64,000 bases of DNA from Hymenobacter convexus (GTDB lineage Bacteria > Bacteroidota > Bacteroidia > Cytophagales > Hymenobacteraceae): assembly GCF_030580955.1 (NCBI RefSeq), contig NZ_JAUQON010000005.1, positions 415,534-479,533 on the forward strand. Reading direction: 5' to 3'. Below, piece after piece: positions 33,339 through 41,433 of the stretch. The notes beneath the pieces were generated by a model. The model was not told the DNA's origin, made no database searches, and saw only the letters and a program-made list of their open reading frames with translations. Positions within the stretch are counted from its first letter, which is position 1, and each line of letters begins with the position of its first letter. The translations under genes and the position numbers were made by a program.

Positions 33339-34466
33339 TTACGAAGGCGTGGCGTTAAGGAAAATATCTTGTGTATTAAGCCGAAGGCTGCGGGGTGGCT
33401 CGGTGCTGTAGCCCAGTCGCACCAGCAGCCAGAGCGGCGCATCGGTGGGCTGGTGGCCGACTTTTTCGAGAAACTGGCGGTGGGCTGCTTCATTCGTCAC
33501 CACCGAGCCGAAGGGGTGGAGGTACACGCCGTGGCGCGTCATTTCCAGCCACAGGCGCTGCATGAGCGTGCCCGCCTGCAGCCAGTCGGCGCGGGTTTCG
33601 AAGCGCCCCTGCAGCCAGGCCACCGTGCTGGTACCGTGCATCGAATGTTGGTAAACCTTGCCCAGCACGCCTCGCTTCCACGGGCTGTGAAACCGCTCGG
33701 GGTGGAAGAAGAAGTTGTGCATCAGCCGGCCCGGAAAACCCATGCAACGGCTCCAGAGGCCATCTTTCTTAGCGTGCGCCTCAGCGTCGGTAGTACGGAT
33801 GAGGCCAGCCAGCTCCTGACGCACGGGCACGTCGTCGAGGTCGGTGAACAGCGTCTGGCGATTGAGGTCGAGAACGAAGTCGACCATTTCCGCCTCTGTG
33901 GAGCAGGCGAGCTGGTGGCCGTGAGCCGCCACCAGCCGCGTCAACTGCTGCTGAACCTCAGCGGCCACGGGGCGGCCGTCGTAGTGCAGGCGCGAAGTGC
34001 GGCGCTGCTTGAGCAACTCCCGGTCGAAGGCCGGGACGGGGCTGGCTTGGGCGGCTGGCACCAGGCGCAAATCGGCGAAAAGCTGCGGCGTGGTGGCCGC
34101 GTAATTAAGCCGGGGCTCCGCGGTATGGCGGGCTTCGAGGCCGTAGCCCAGCGGAGCGGCAGCTATGCGCAGGCTCTCAATGAACATGCCCAGCCCGATG
34201 ATGGTGAAGCAGGAAGTAGGGTCGGTGTGGGGCAGCAGGCGGGCCGGCTCGTAGTAGAGGCGAGCTTCCGTTTTACTTAGTACCAGCAGTTTCCACGGCT
34301 GCACATTGTGCGGCGAGGGTGACCAGCGGGCGTAATCGACCAGCTCGGCCCAGCGCGCCTGGGCGGCGGCCCCGGCCGTGCGGGCTTGGGCGGCCTGCCG
34401 CAGCGGCCCCAGCAGCGCAAAACCCGCGCCCAGAGCGGTTCGGAATAGAAAGTCACGGCGTTTCAT
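33339..34466 (-). CDS. Nitroreductase-like protein with Tat signal (Acg-type)
   Basis: From ATG 34466 the 375-residue product starts MKRRDFLFRTALGAGFALLG, a twin-arginine export signal, and continues with a duplicated nitroreductase-type fold. The segments ARWSPSPHNVQPWKL (flavin-binding, about residue 45), ELLKQRRTSRLHYDGR (about 150) and LWLEMTRHGVYLHPFGSVVTN (about 310) fit the Acg/two-lobed nitroreductase group. It is probably an exported flavoprotein or flavin storage protein; the electron acceptor is unknown. A longer frame from 34541 would put 25 residues before the Tat motif and is rejected. It is divergent from crtI and coupled to the ligase gene. Confidence 0.82.
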   Translation of the reverse strand: MKRRDFLFRTALGAGFALLGPLRQAAQARTAGAAAQARWAELVDYARWSPSPHNVQPWKLLVLSKTEARLYYEPARLLPHTDPTSCFTIIGLGMFIESLRIAAAPLGYGLEARHTAEPRLNYAATTPQLFADLRLVPAAQASPVPAFDRELLKQRRTSRLHYDGRPVAAEVQQQLTRLVAAHGHQLACSTEAEMVDFVLDLNRQTLFTDLDDVPVRQELAGLIRTTDAEAHAKKDGLWSRCMGFPGRLMHNFFFHPERFHSPWKRGVLGKVYQHSMHGTSTVAWLQGRFETRADWLQAGTLMQRLWLEMTRHGVYLHPFGSVVTNEAAHRQFLEKVGHQPTDAPLWLLVRLGYSTEPPRSLRLNTQDIFLNATPS

Positions 34467-34572
34467 AAGCAGAAAAGGGTAGGTGAGGGGCAGCGGTACG
34501 GAATCGGCGGTAGGAATTGCTGCCGTGTTATTCCTTGCCAAAGGTGTATAAATGCCCTAGCCTTGTAAAGCG

Positions 34573-34580
34573 TATTTTTG
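34573..34580 (+). promoter_or_regulatory. -7 promoter box upstream of crtI
   Basis: TATTTTTG matches TAnnTTTG. It lies in the A+T-rich 217-nt gap between the divergent nitroreductase gene and crtI, about 105-200 nt before the two possible crtI starts. No good -33 element is visible at standard spacing. Confidence 0.4.
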
Positions 34581-34683
34581 CAGTTGCCAGACTTTTAATC
34601 TAATGATTTTAAATAATCAAAATAATGTATAACAAGTGCTTGTGAATGAAAAAAGGGATTTATGAAATAGGGGATTTGACTGG

Positions 34684-36270
34684 GTGAATGGTCCTTTCAA
34701 GGGACTTGCCAGCAGCAGCCCGCCGAAACAAAGTCTTCGGCCGGATTGTAGCTTGCGGCATCTTCACTCGTACTCCGGTTTGCTGAATTCTTCCCCTGCT
34801 GCTCGTTCTGCTGTTGTTATTGGTGCCGGCTTCGCGGGGCTGGCGGCGGCCACCACGCTGGCGCAAGCCGGCTGGCGCGTCGCTATCCTCGAAAAGAATG
34901 AGGGCCCCGGCGGGCGGGCGCGGGTTTTCCGGGCGCAAGGCTTCACCTTCGACATGGGCCCGAGCTGGTACTGGATGCCCGATGTGTTCGAGAAATACTT
35001 CGCCCGCTTCGGCAAAAAAGTGGCCGACTACTACGAGCTGGTGCGCTTGGACCCGTCGTATCAGGTGATTTTCAAAGGGCCCGAGGCGGTGGACATCCCG
35101 GCCCGAATGAGCGAGCTGCGGGCCCTCTTCGAGCGTTACGAGCCCGGCAGCGCCGCCCGCCTCGATGAGTTTCTGAAGCAGGCCGCTTACAAATACGAGG
35201 TGGGTATCAACCGGCTGGTGTATGCGCCGAGCCGCTCCATCTTCGAGTTTGCCGACCCGAAGCTGTTGGTCGATATGGTGCGGATGGACGTGCTGCAAAG
35301 CATGCACAAGCACGTGCGCCGCTTCTTTAAAGACCCACGCCTACTGGAGCTGGTGGAGTTTCCTATTCTTTTCCTCGGCGCCACGTCGGAGAACACACCT
35401 GCGCTCTACTCCCTCATGAACTACGCCGACCTGGCGCTGGGCACTTGGTACCCCAAGGGCGGCATGCATAAGATTGTGGAAGGCATGGTGCGCCTGGCCG
35501 AGGAGTTGGGCGTACGCATCGAATACAACCAAGAGGTGACGGAAATCGTGGTCGAAAACGGCCGCAGCACCGGCGTCCGCACTGCCAGCGGCTTCCACGC
35601 CGCCGATGCCGTGGTGGCCGGGGCCGACTACCACCACATCGAGCAGCAGGTGCTCAAGCCGGAGTTTCGCCACTACGATAAGCAGTACTGGGATTCGCGC
35701 ACCATGGCTCCGTCGAGCCTGCTGTTCTACCTCGGCGTGAACCGCAAGCTCAACAAACTGCGCCACCACAACCTCTTCTTCGACGAGGACCTGAACCAGC
35801 ACGCCCGCGAGATTTATGAGCAGCCGCAGTGGCCCACGCGCCCGCTCTACTACGCCTCGGTGCCCAGCAAAACCGACCCCACCGTGGCACCCGAAGGCCA
35901 GGAAAACCTCTTCCTCCTCATTCCGGTAGCGCCGGGCCTGACCGATGACGAGGCCACCCGCGAACGGTATTACGATTTGCTCATGGACCGCCTCGAAAAG
36001 CACTGCGGCCATCCCATCCGCGACGCGGTAGTGTTCAAGCGCAGCTACGCCCACCGCGACTTCATTGCTGACTACCACAGCTTCAAGGGCAATGCTTACG
36101 GGCTGGCCAACACACTGAAACAGACGGCTATCTTGAAGCCTACACTGAAGAGCAAAAAAGTGACAAATTTGTATTTCACGGGCCAGCTCACCGTGCCTGG
36201 GCCAGGTGTGCCGCCTTCGCTCATCTCGGGCCAGGTGGTGGCGGGCGAAGTTTTAAAAGAGAATAAATAG
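34684..36270 (+). CDS. crtI: Phytoene desaturase CrtI
   Basis: The 528-residue FAD enzyme has the dinucleotide fold AVVIGAGFAGLAAATTLAQAG (about residues 43-63), then LEKNEGPGGRARVFRAQGFTFDMGPSWYWMPD, the family-typical FLGATSENTPALYSLMNYADLALGTWYPKGGMHKI region, and the C-terminal FAD motif NLYFTGQLTVPGPGVPPSLISG. It introduces double bonds into phytoene, giving lycopene or neurosporene. The start is uncertain: GTG 34684 gives 528 residues, TTG 34780 gives 496, closer to the usual 490-500; there is no suitable ATG. Palindromic copy 6 starts within its stop codon region, then crtB follows. Confidence 0.93.
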   Translation: MNGPFKGLASSSPPKQSLRPDCSLRHLHSYSGLLNSSPAARSAVVIGAGFAGLAAATTLAQAGWRVAILEKNEGPGGRARVFRAQGFTFDMGPSWYWMPDVFEKYFARFGKKVADYYELVRLDPSYQVIFKGPEAVDIPARMSELRALFERYEPGSAARLDEFLKQAAYKYEVGINRLVYAPSRSIFEFADPKLLVDMVRMDVLQSMHKHVRRFFKDPRLLELVEFPILFLGATSENTPALYSLMNYADLALGTWYPKGGMHKIVEGMVRLAEELGVRIEYNQEVTEIVVENGRSTGVRTASGFHAADAVVAGADYHHIEQQVLKPEFRHYDKQYWDSRTMAPSSLLFYLGVNRKLNKLRHHNLFFDEDLNQHAREIYEQPQWPTRPLYYASVPSKTDPTVAPEGQENLFLLIPVAPGLTDDEATRERYYDLLMDRLEKHCGHPIRDAVVFKRSYAHRDFIADYHSFKGNAYGLANTLKQTAILKPTLKSKKVTNLYFTGQLTVPGPGVPPSLISGQVVAGEVLKENK

Positions 36271-36376
36271 AACGTCATGCAGAGCGTAGCGCAGCATCTT
36301 TACCGCGCGACGCAATTCAATCACAAGGGATTACTACCGAAGTAAAGATGCTTCGCTACGCTCTGCATGACGTTCT
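36269..36376. repeat. Dispersed palindromic element, copy 6 (between crtI and crtB)
   Basis: Arms at 36269-36303 and 36342-36376 pair over 35 bp with one mismatch, with core GTCATGCAGAGCGTAGCG. It starts at the last base pair of the crtI stop codon and ends 15 nt before the crtB start, so it fills the whole intergenic space. Confidence 0.92.
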
Positions 36377-36391
36377 TAATAATTCAACCAA

Positions 36392-37234
36392 TTGGACCAC
36401 GTTAAACTCTTCACCGACACCAGCCTCGCGTGCAGCAAGCTCATCACGGGGCGCTACAGCACCTCGTTCACGCTGGGCATCCGCACGCTCGATGAGCGGC
36501 TGCACCTGCCGGTGTACGCCGTGTATGGCTTCGTGCGCTGGGCCGATGAAATCGTGGACACCTTCCACGACCACGACAAGGCCGCGCTGCTGGCCGACTT
36601 CCGCCGCCAGACCTACGAGGCCCTCGATGCCGGCCTGAGCTTTAACCCGGTGCTACACGCGTTTCAGGCCGTGGTGCGGCGCTATGGCATCGACCGGGAG
36701 TTTATTGAGGCGTTTCTGCACAGCATGGCGCTTGATTTGGAAGACCAGAGCTACCACCCTGACTTGTACAACGAGTACATCTACGGCTCGGCCGAAGTCG
36801 TGGGGCTGATGTGCCTGCGCATCTTTTGCGACGGTGACGATGCAATGTTTGAGCGGCTGCGCGAGCCGGCCCGGCGGCTGGGCTCGGCATTTCAGAAGGT
36901 GAATTTCCTGCGCGATATCCGCTCCGACTACGAGGACCGGGGCCGCGTGTACTTTCCCGGCGTGGTGTATTCGCGCTTCAACGACGCAACCAAAACCGAG
37001 ATTGAGGCCGACATCAGGGCCGATTTTGAGGCGGCCTACGCGGGCATTCAGCAGCTGCCGCGCTCGGCCAAGCTGGGCGTGTACCTGGCGTATGTGTACT
37101 ACCTGAAGCTGTTCTATAAAATTAAAAAGCTGCCGGCGGCGCGCATCCTGGGCGAGCGGGTGCGCGTGCCCGACAACACCAAGCTGCTCCTGCTGCTGGG
37201 CTCGTACTTCCGCTATCGACTGTCGCGCATTTGA
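36392..37234 (+). CDS. crtB: Phytoene synthase CrtB (squalene/phytoene synthase family)
   Basis: The 280-residue product joins two GGPP molecules into phytoene. Both Asp-rich Mg-diphosphate sites are present: DEIVD (about residue 52) and DIRSDYEDRGRVYFP (about 175). Typical surroundings are RYSTSFTLGIRTLD, LPVYAVYGFVRWADE and LGSAFQKVNFLRD. The start is TTG at 36392: no ATG lies before the first helix, and the resulting N terminus (MDHVKLFTDTSLACSKLIT) matches Bacteroidota homologues. It follows crtI with only the palindromic element between them, so the two are presumably co-transcribed. Confidence 0.93.
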   Translation: MDHVKLFTDTSLACSKLITGRYSTSFTLGIRTLDERLHLPVYAVYGFVRWADEIVDTFHDHDKAALLADFRRQTYEALDAGLSFNPVLHAFQAVVRRYGIDREFIEAFLHSMALDLEDQSYHPDLYNEYIYGSAEVVGLMCLRIFCDGDDAMFERLREPARRLGSAFQKVNFLRDIRSDYEDRGRVYFPGVVYSRFNDATKTEIEADIRADFEAAYAGIQQLPRSAKLGVYLAYVYYLKLFYKIKKLPAARILGERVRVPDNTKLLLLLGSYFRYRLSRI

Positions 37235-37303
37235 GGTCGTTTTTGGGCCCGGCATTTGCCTGGGCGCAATCTGCTTTCGGCCATCAGCCGTAGTTTTGCC
37301 GAT

Positions 37304-37957
37304 ATGCGTATTCCCAAGGTTCCTTTTCTAGCGGTGCTGTCCGTGGTTTGGTCGTCGTCCTCGGCGGCCGATTTATTTAAGATGGCCCCGTCAATAAAGG
37401 CCCTTGCTCAGGACTCGGTCTCGGCGGCCGGTGCGCTTCCTGCGGCTGGCACTATTGCATTCAACTTCTTAAACCCCAACGCTGTGTCTTCGTCGCCCTA
37501 CCATCCTGCCATTCTGCGCCGCCATTACGAGCAAGCCGCCGCCGACAAAGCCGCCGGTGAGAAATTTTACAAGCTGCTGGCCGACTACAAGGACCGCGAT
37601 GCCCTGGTGCTGGGCTACAAAGCTGCCGCCGAGGCCATTCGGGCCCGCGACGCGTCGATGTTTAACAAGCTCACCTACGTGCAGGATGCCGCCCGCACCT
37701 TCGAGCAGGCCGTGAGCCTCGACCCGCGCAACCCGGAAATCCGCTTCCTGCGCTTTTCGGTAGAGAGCAACCTGCCGGCCTTTCTGGGCCTAAGTAAGCA
37801 CGTCGACGAAGACAAAGAGCTGCTGCTCAACGCCGCCCTCAGTCATCCCGGTTCGGGACTCGATGCCGAGGCTTTTCGCACGGTGCGCGGTTTTCTGGTA
37901 GGACGCGGGCACGTGAGCGAGGAAGACGCCCAGAAGTTGAGTAAAGTGAAGGAATAG
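37304..37957 (+). CDS. Uncharacterised protein in the carotenoid region
   Basis: From ATG 37304 this is a 217-residue protein of unknown family. A weak signal peptide-like N terminus (RIPKVPFLAVLSVVWSSSSAA) is followed by a helical domain with TPR-like features (KFYKLLADYKDRDALVLGYKAA, then FEQAVSLDPRNPEIRFLRFS). It could be a small exported or peripheral scaffold protein. A TTG at 37256 would add 16 residues. It sits 69 nt after crtB and 204 nt before ispH, all on the plus strand; nothing is visible in that 204-nt gap. The carotenoid link is positional only. Confidence 0.75.
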   Translation: MRIPKVPFLAVLSVVWSSSSAADLFKMAPSIKALAQDSVSAAGALPAAGTIAFNFLNPNAVSSSPYHPAILRRHYEQAAADKAAGEKFYKLLADYKDRDALVLGYKAAAEAIRARDASMFNKLTYVQDAARTFEQAVSLDPRNPEIRFLRFSVESNLPAFLGLSKHVDEDKELLLNAALSHPGSGLDAEAFRTVRGFLVGRGHVSEEDAQKLSKVKE

Positions 37958-38161
37958 ACGGCTGGTAGCATCCGCTTCACCTTGCGATGAGCATCCAAAC
38001 TGGTTAAGCTCGTCACCAGCTGAGGCTTATGGTCAATTCAAGCTGAAGCTTGTGCTACATTTTGGGCTAGTCCAAACTCAATTGGGCCAGACTAACGTAT
38101 TTTCGGCTACCCGGCCCGATTTATGCAACCTTGCGGGTAGGTTGCTGGTTACCGAGGTCCT

Positions 38162-39013
38162 ATGCCGAACCTGTCGCTCAGCGTCCGAATTGACCCCAAC
38201 TCTGGTTTTTGCTTTGGCGTGATTTACGCCATTCAAATGGCCGAAGACCTGCTCGATGAGCAGGGCTACCTCTATTGCCTGGGCGATATCGTGCACAACG
38301 ACGAGGAGGTGCAGCGCCTGGAAGCGCGCGGCTTGCGCATCATTTGCCACGAGCGGCTGGCCGAGCTGCGCGACGAAGCCGTGCTCATTCGGGCCCACGG
38401 CGAGCCGCCGGCCACCTACCAGATGGCCATGGAAAACAACCTGACGCTGATTGATGCCAGCTGCCCGGTGGTGCTCAAGCTGCAAAACCGCATCAAAACC
38501 AGCTACGACAAGCAGGAAAAAATATTCATTTACGGCAAGCACGGCCACGCCGAAGTGCTGGGTCTACTGGGCCAGACCAGCGGCAACGCTGTCGTTTTTG
38601 AGAACCTCGACGAGCTGCTGAGCCACGAGTTGCCCGAGAATATCACCCTCTACAGCCAAACCACCAAGAGCACCAGCAGCTTCTACAACATTAAGAACCA
38701 GCTGGAAACCCGGGGCTACCAGGTGAATGCCAACGACACCATTTGCCGGCAGGTGAGCAACCGCGACAAGGACCTACGCCGCTTTGCCGCGCAGTACGAC
38801 CAGATTGTGTTCGTGTCGGGCACCAAAAGCTCCAACGGTAAGGTGCTCTACCAGGTGTGCAAGGAAACCAACCCGCAGACGCACTTCATCTCCAACGTAG
38901 CCGAAATAGACCCCGTATGGTTCCAGCCGGGCCAGTCCGTGGGGATTTGTGGGGCCACCAGCACGCCCATGTGGCTGATGGAGCAGGTGCGCGACCGGTT
39001 GATGGCTTTGTAA
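38162..39013 (+). CDS. ispH: 4-hydroxy-3-methylbut-2-enyl diphosphate reductase IspH (LytB)
   Basis: The 283-residue product catalyses the last step of the MEP pathway, making IPP and DMAPP. Three cysteines that hold the Fe-S cluster are conserved: C17 (SGFCFGV), C101 (DASCPVV) and C195 (NDTICRQVSNR). The His/Glu residues of the active site lie in DIVHNDEEV (H45), IRAHGEPP (H79) and GKHGHAEVLG (H129, E131). Length is typical. The next gene, crtW, begins 7 nt after its stop, so precursor supply and ketolation are probably co-transcribed. Confidence 0.95.
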   Translation: MPNLSLSVRIDPNSGFCFGVIYAIQMAEDLLDEQGYLYCLGDIVHNDEEVQRLEARGLRIICHERLAELRDEAVLIRAHGEPPATYQMAMENNLTLIDASCPVVLKLQNRIKTSYDKQEKIFIYGKHGHAEVLGLLGQTSGNAVVFENLDELLSHELPENITLYSQTTKSTSSFYNIKNQLETRGYQVNANDTICRQVSNRDKDLRRFAAQYDQIVFVSGTKSSNGKVLYQVCKETNPQTHFISNVAEIDPVWFQPGQSVGICGATSTPMWLMEQVRDRLMAL

Positions 39014-39020
39014 TTGGGGC

Positions 39021-39749
39021 ATGAATAGCACTGCGGATATTCCTGCCAAGCGCGTAGCCCCCGCGCCCGTCGGCACTACCGGCGTAGCCATTGGGGGACT
39101 GATTGTGGTGTTGTGGGCAGCGCTGTTGGGTTTTCTGCTGGCCCGCTACCGACCCGACTGGCACTCGCCCGCGCCCTACTTGCTGGCGCTGCTGCAAACG
39201 CACCTCTATACCGGCCTGTTCATCACGGCGCACGACGCCATGCACGGCGTGGTGAGCCCCCATAAGCGGCTGAATAACAGCTTGGGCATCCTGGCCGCCG
39301 GGCTTTTTGCCTACAATTGGTTTCCCGGCATGCTGGCCAAGCACCACGCCCACCACCGCCACGTGGGCACTGCTGACGACCCCGATTTCCACGATGGCCG
39401 CCACCCGGGCTTCCTGCCTTGGTTCGGGCGCTTCGCCTGGAACTACGTGACGTGGTGGCAGGTGCTGCTCATGGCCGTGACCTACAACGTACTCAAGTTG
39501 TTTTTCCCGCAGGCCAACGTCATCGCCTTCTGGATGATACCGGCGGTGCTGGGCACTTTGCAACTGTTTTTCTTCGGTACTTACCTGCCGCACCGCGGCG
39601 AGCACGCTGCCGACAACCCGCACAAGTCGCGCAGCCAGTTTCGGCACCACCTGTGGGCCTTTGCGAGCTGCTATTTCTTCGGGTACCACTACGAGCACCA
39701 TGACCAACCGTACCTCCCGTGGTGGCGTTTGTGGCGGGCGAAGAATTGA
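39021..39749 (+). CDS. crtW: Beta-carotene ketolase CrtW (fatty acid desaturase-like)
   Basis: The 242-residue integral membrane protein has the His clusters of CrtW: HDAMHG (about residue 73), HHAHHRH (about 110), a FFGTYLPHRGEH segment (about 189) and FGYHYEHHDQPYLPWWRLW at the C terminus. It adds 4-keto groups to beta-ionone rings; together with CrtZ it can give astaxanthin-like products. Distinction from generic fatty-acid desaturases rests on the FGTYLPHR and HYEHH motifs and on the context. It is followed by a terminator, which closes the carotenoid region. Confidence 0.9.
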   Translation: MNSTADIPAKRVAPAPVGTTGVAIGGLIVVLWAALLGFLLARYRPDWHSPAPYLLALLQTHLYTGLFITAHDAMHGVVSPHKRLNNSLGILAAGLFAYNWFPGMLAKHHAHHRHVGTADDPDFHDGRHPGFLPWFGRFAWNYVTWWQVLLMAVTYNVLKLFFPQANVIAFWMIPAVLGTLQLFFFGTYLPHRGEHAADNPHKSRSQFRHHLWAFASCYFFGYHYEHHDQPYLPWWRLWRAKN

Positions 39750-39806
39750 CCACGAATTCGCTCAGTAATTTTGGATTGGGCAAATTATGTGGACGCTCAG
39801 GCAACA

Positions 39807-39840
39807 AAAAGCCGCTTCGGTAAAGAGGCGGCTTTTTTAT
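39807..39840 (+). terminator. Rho-independent terminator after crtW
   Basis: AAAAGCCGC and GCGGCTTTT pair around a short loop, followed by further T. It lies 57 nt after the crtW stop and is nearly symmetric, so it may also serve the convergent minus-strand gene. Confidence 0.82.
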
Positions 39841-39865
39841 AGACTTGTGGGAAACAGGAAATGCG

Positions 39866-40531
39866 TTATGCGAAAGTAGCATCCCGGCCCAACGCAGAGG
39901 CAGGTAGATATAGCCCTTTTATAAATAACTGCTGCACCTGCTGGAATATTTCTTGTTGATTGAATGTGGCAGGATTTCGCCGGGATTTTATGTATTGTTC
40001 GCGGGTCATTTTTTCAACACATTCCTGTATGGTTTGTACCTGCAGGGTATTGCCTGTTTTGGCCGCGAAATTGGTGCACAATCCCCAAGCTACCAGAGAA
40101 ATGATAGCCACTTTCTTGTCGATAAAAAATGCTAGCAACGAAGCCAGAAAGGCTAAAACAAGTGCCGTGCTTACTGTTGACGACATGCCCATAATATCCA
40201 GCTTGAAGCCTAGCTGATGCTCTACCGAGCGCCATATCAATTTGCGTCTACGGGCGGGGAGCAAGTCGGAGAGCAGACTCGCTGAAGTGATACAGGAACT
40301 TTCCGTATATACTTTTAACGCTTTTCGGAGCTTATAAAATGCTTGCTGAGAAGTGCAGGTCGTGGCGTTGAAGAGGTGAATTTTACTTTCAACGATGTCG
40401 CACAACTCCCCAAAAGTCTTTATATGCTGCAACTCATTAGTACCGAAGTTTATGCCAAACGAGGTTTCAATTTGCTTCAACACATCATTGACATCCTCCA
40501 AATCTGAGTTTTTAAGCTGTTCGTCTTGCAT
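39866..40531 (-). CDS. Uncharacterised ACP-like membrane protein
   Basis: From ATG 40531 the product has 221 residues. The N-terminal half resembles an acyl carrier-like helical domain (DVLKQIETSFGINFGTNELQ, then TFGELCDIVESKI) followed by a second helical unit (CTSQQAFYKLRKALKVYTES). Two adjacent membrane helices follow (about 115-155), and the C terminus carries MTREQYIKSRRNPATFNQQE. I see no DSL-type serine for phosphopantetheine. I recall similar small ACP-like membrane proteins from other Bacteroidota but know no function. The DNA is visibly more A+T-rich than its neighbours, which hints at recent acquisition. It is divergent from thyA. Confidence 0.75.
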   Translation of the reverse strand: MQDEQLKNSDLEDVNDVLKQIETSFGINFGTNELQHIKTFGELCDIVESKIHLFNATTCTSQQAFYKLRKALKVYTESSCITSASLLSDLLPARRRKLIWRSVEHQLGFKLDIMGMSSTVSTALVLAFLASLLAFFIDKKVAIISLVAWGLCTNFAAKTGNTLQVQTIQECVEKMTREQYIKSRRNPATFNQQEIFQQVQQLFIKGLYLPASALGRDATFA

Positions 40532-40629
40532 GGGACTGAGCCAACGGTGAATAGCCAAAAGTAATTAAGTTTCTGATTCGACCCCGCGCTGGCGGCCTTA
40601 TTTTTACCCAATCAAAAGCCTCGTTTTCC

Positions 40630-41424
40630 ATGCGCCAATACCAAGCCCTGCTCCGCCAAATCCTCGACACCGGCACCGTGAAAACCGACCGCACCGGCAC
40701 CGGCACCGTGTCCATTTTCGGCCCGCAGATGCGGTTCAACCTGGCCGAGGGCTTCCCGCTGGTGACGACCAAGAAGGTGCATCTGAAGAGCATCATCCAC
40801 GAGCTGCTGTGGTTTTTGCAGGGCGACACCAATATTGCCTACCTCCGGGAGCACGGCGTGAAAATCTGGGACGAGTGGGCCGATGCCAACGGCGACCTCG
40901 GCCCCGTGTACGGCCACCAGTGGCGCTCCTGGCCCGACGGCCACGGCGGCCACATCGACCAGATTGCGCAGATTATTCAGCAGCTGAAAACCCAGCCCGA
41001 CTCGCGCCGCATCCTCGTTTCGGCCTGGAACGTGGCCGAACTGCCCGAGATGAAGTTGCAGCCCTGCCACGCCCTGTTCCAATTTTACGTGGCCGATGGC
41101 AAGCTGTCCTGCCAACTCTACCAGCGCTCGGCCGACGTCTTTCTGGGAGTGCCCTTCAACATTGCCAGCTACGCGCTGCTCACCCTCATGGTGGCGCAGG
41201 TGGTGGGCCTGCAGCCCGGCGATTTTATTTGGACCGGCGGCGACACTCACCTCTACAGCAACCACCTGGAGCAAGCCAGGCTGCAGCTCACCCGCGAGCC
41301 CCGCCCGCTGCCCCAGATGCGCATCAACCCCGCCGTGAAGGATATTTTCAGCTTCCGGTACGAAGACTTTGAGCTGGTAAATTACGAGCCCTGGCCCGCC
41401 ATAAAAGCGCCGGTGGCGGTGTAG
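40630..41424 (+). CDS. thyA: Thymidylate synthase ThyA
   Basis: The 264-residue product makes dTMP from dUMP using methylenetetrahydrofolate. The nucleophile C146 lies in [13 protein letters not shown], and the substrate-binding stretch [20 protein letters not shown] and the phosphate-binding Arg pair in [11 protein letters not shown] are intact. Length equals that of the E. coli enzyme. The start ATG 40630 gives the standard [13 protein letters not shown] opening. A gene for a TonB-domain protein starts 9 nt after its stop, indicating an operon. Confidence 0.96.
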   Translation: MRQYQALLRQILDTGTVKTDRTGTGTVSIFGPQMRFNLAEGFPLVTTKKVHLKSIIHELLWFLQGDTNIAYLREHGVKIWDEWADANGDLGPVYGHQWRSWPDGHGGHIDQIAQIIQQLKTQPDSRRILVSAWNVAELPEMKLQPCHALFQFYVADGKLSCQLYQRSADVFLGVPFNIASYALLTLMVAQVVGLQPGDFIWTGGDTHLYSNHLEQARLQLTREPRPLPQMRINPAVKDIFSFRYEDFELVNYEPWPAIKAPVAV

Positions 41425-41433
41425 CCCGGCCCG

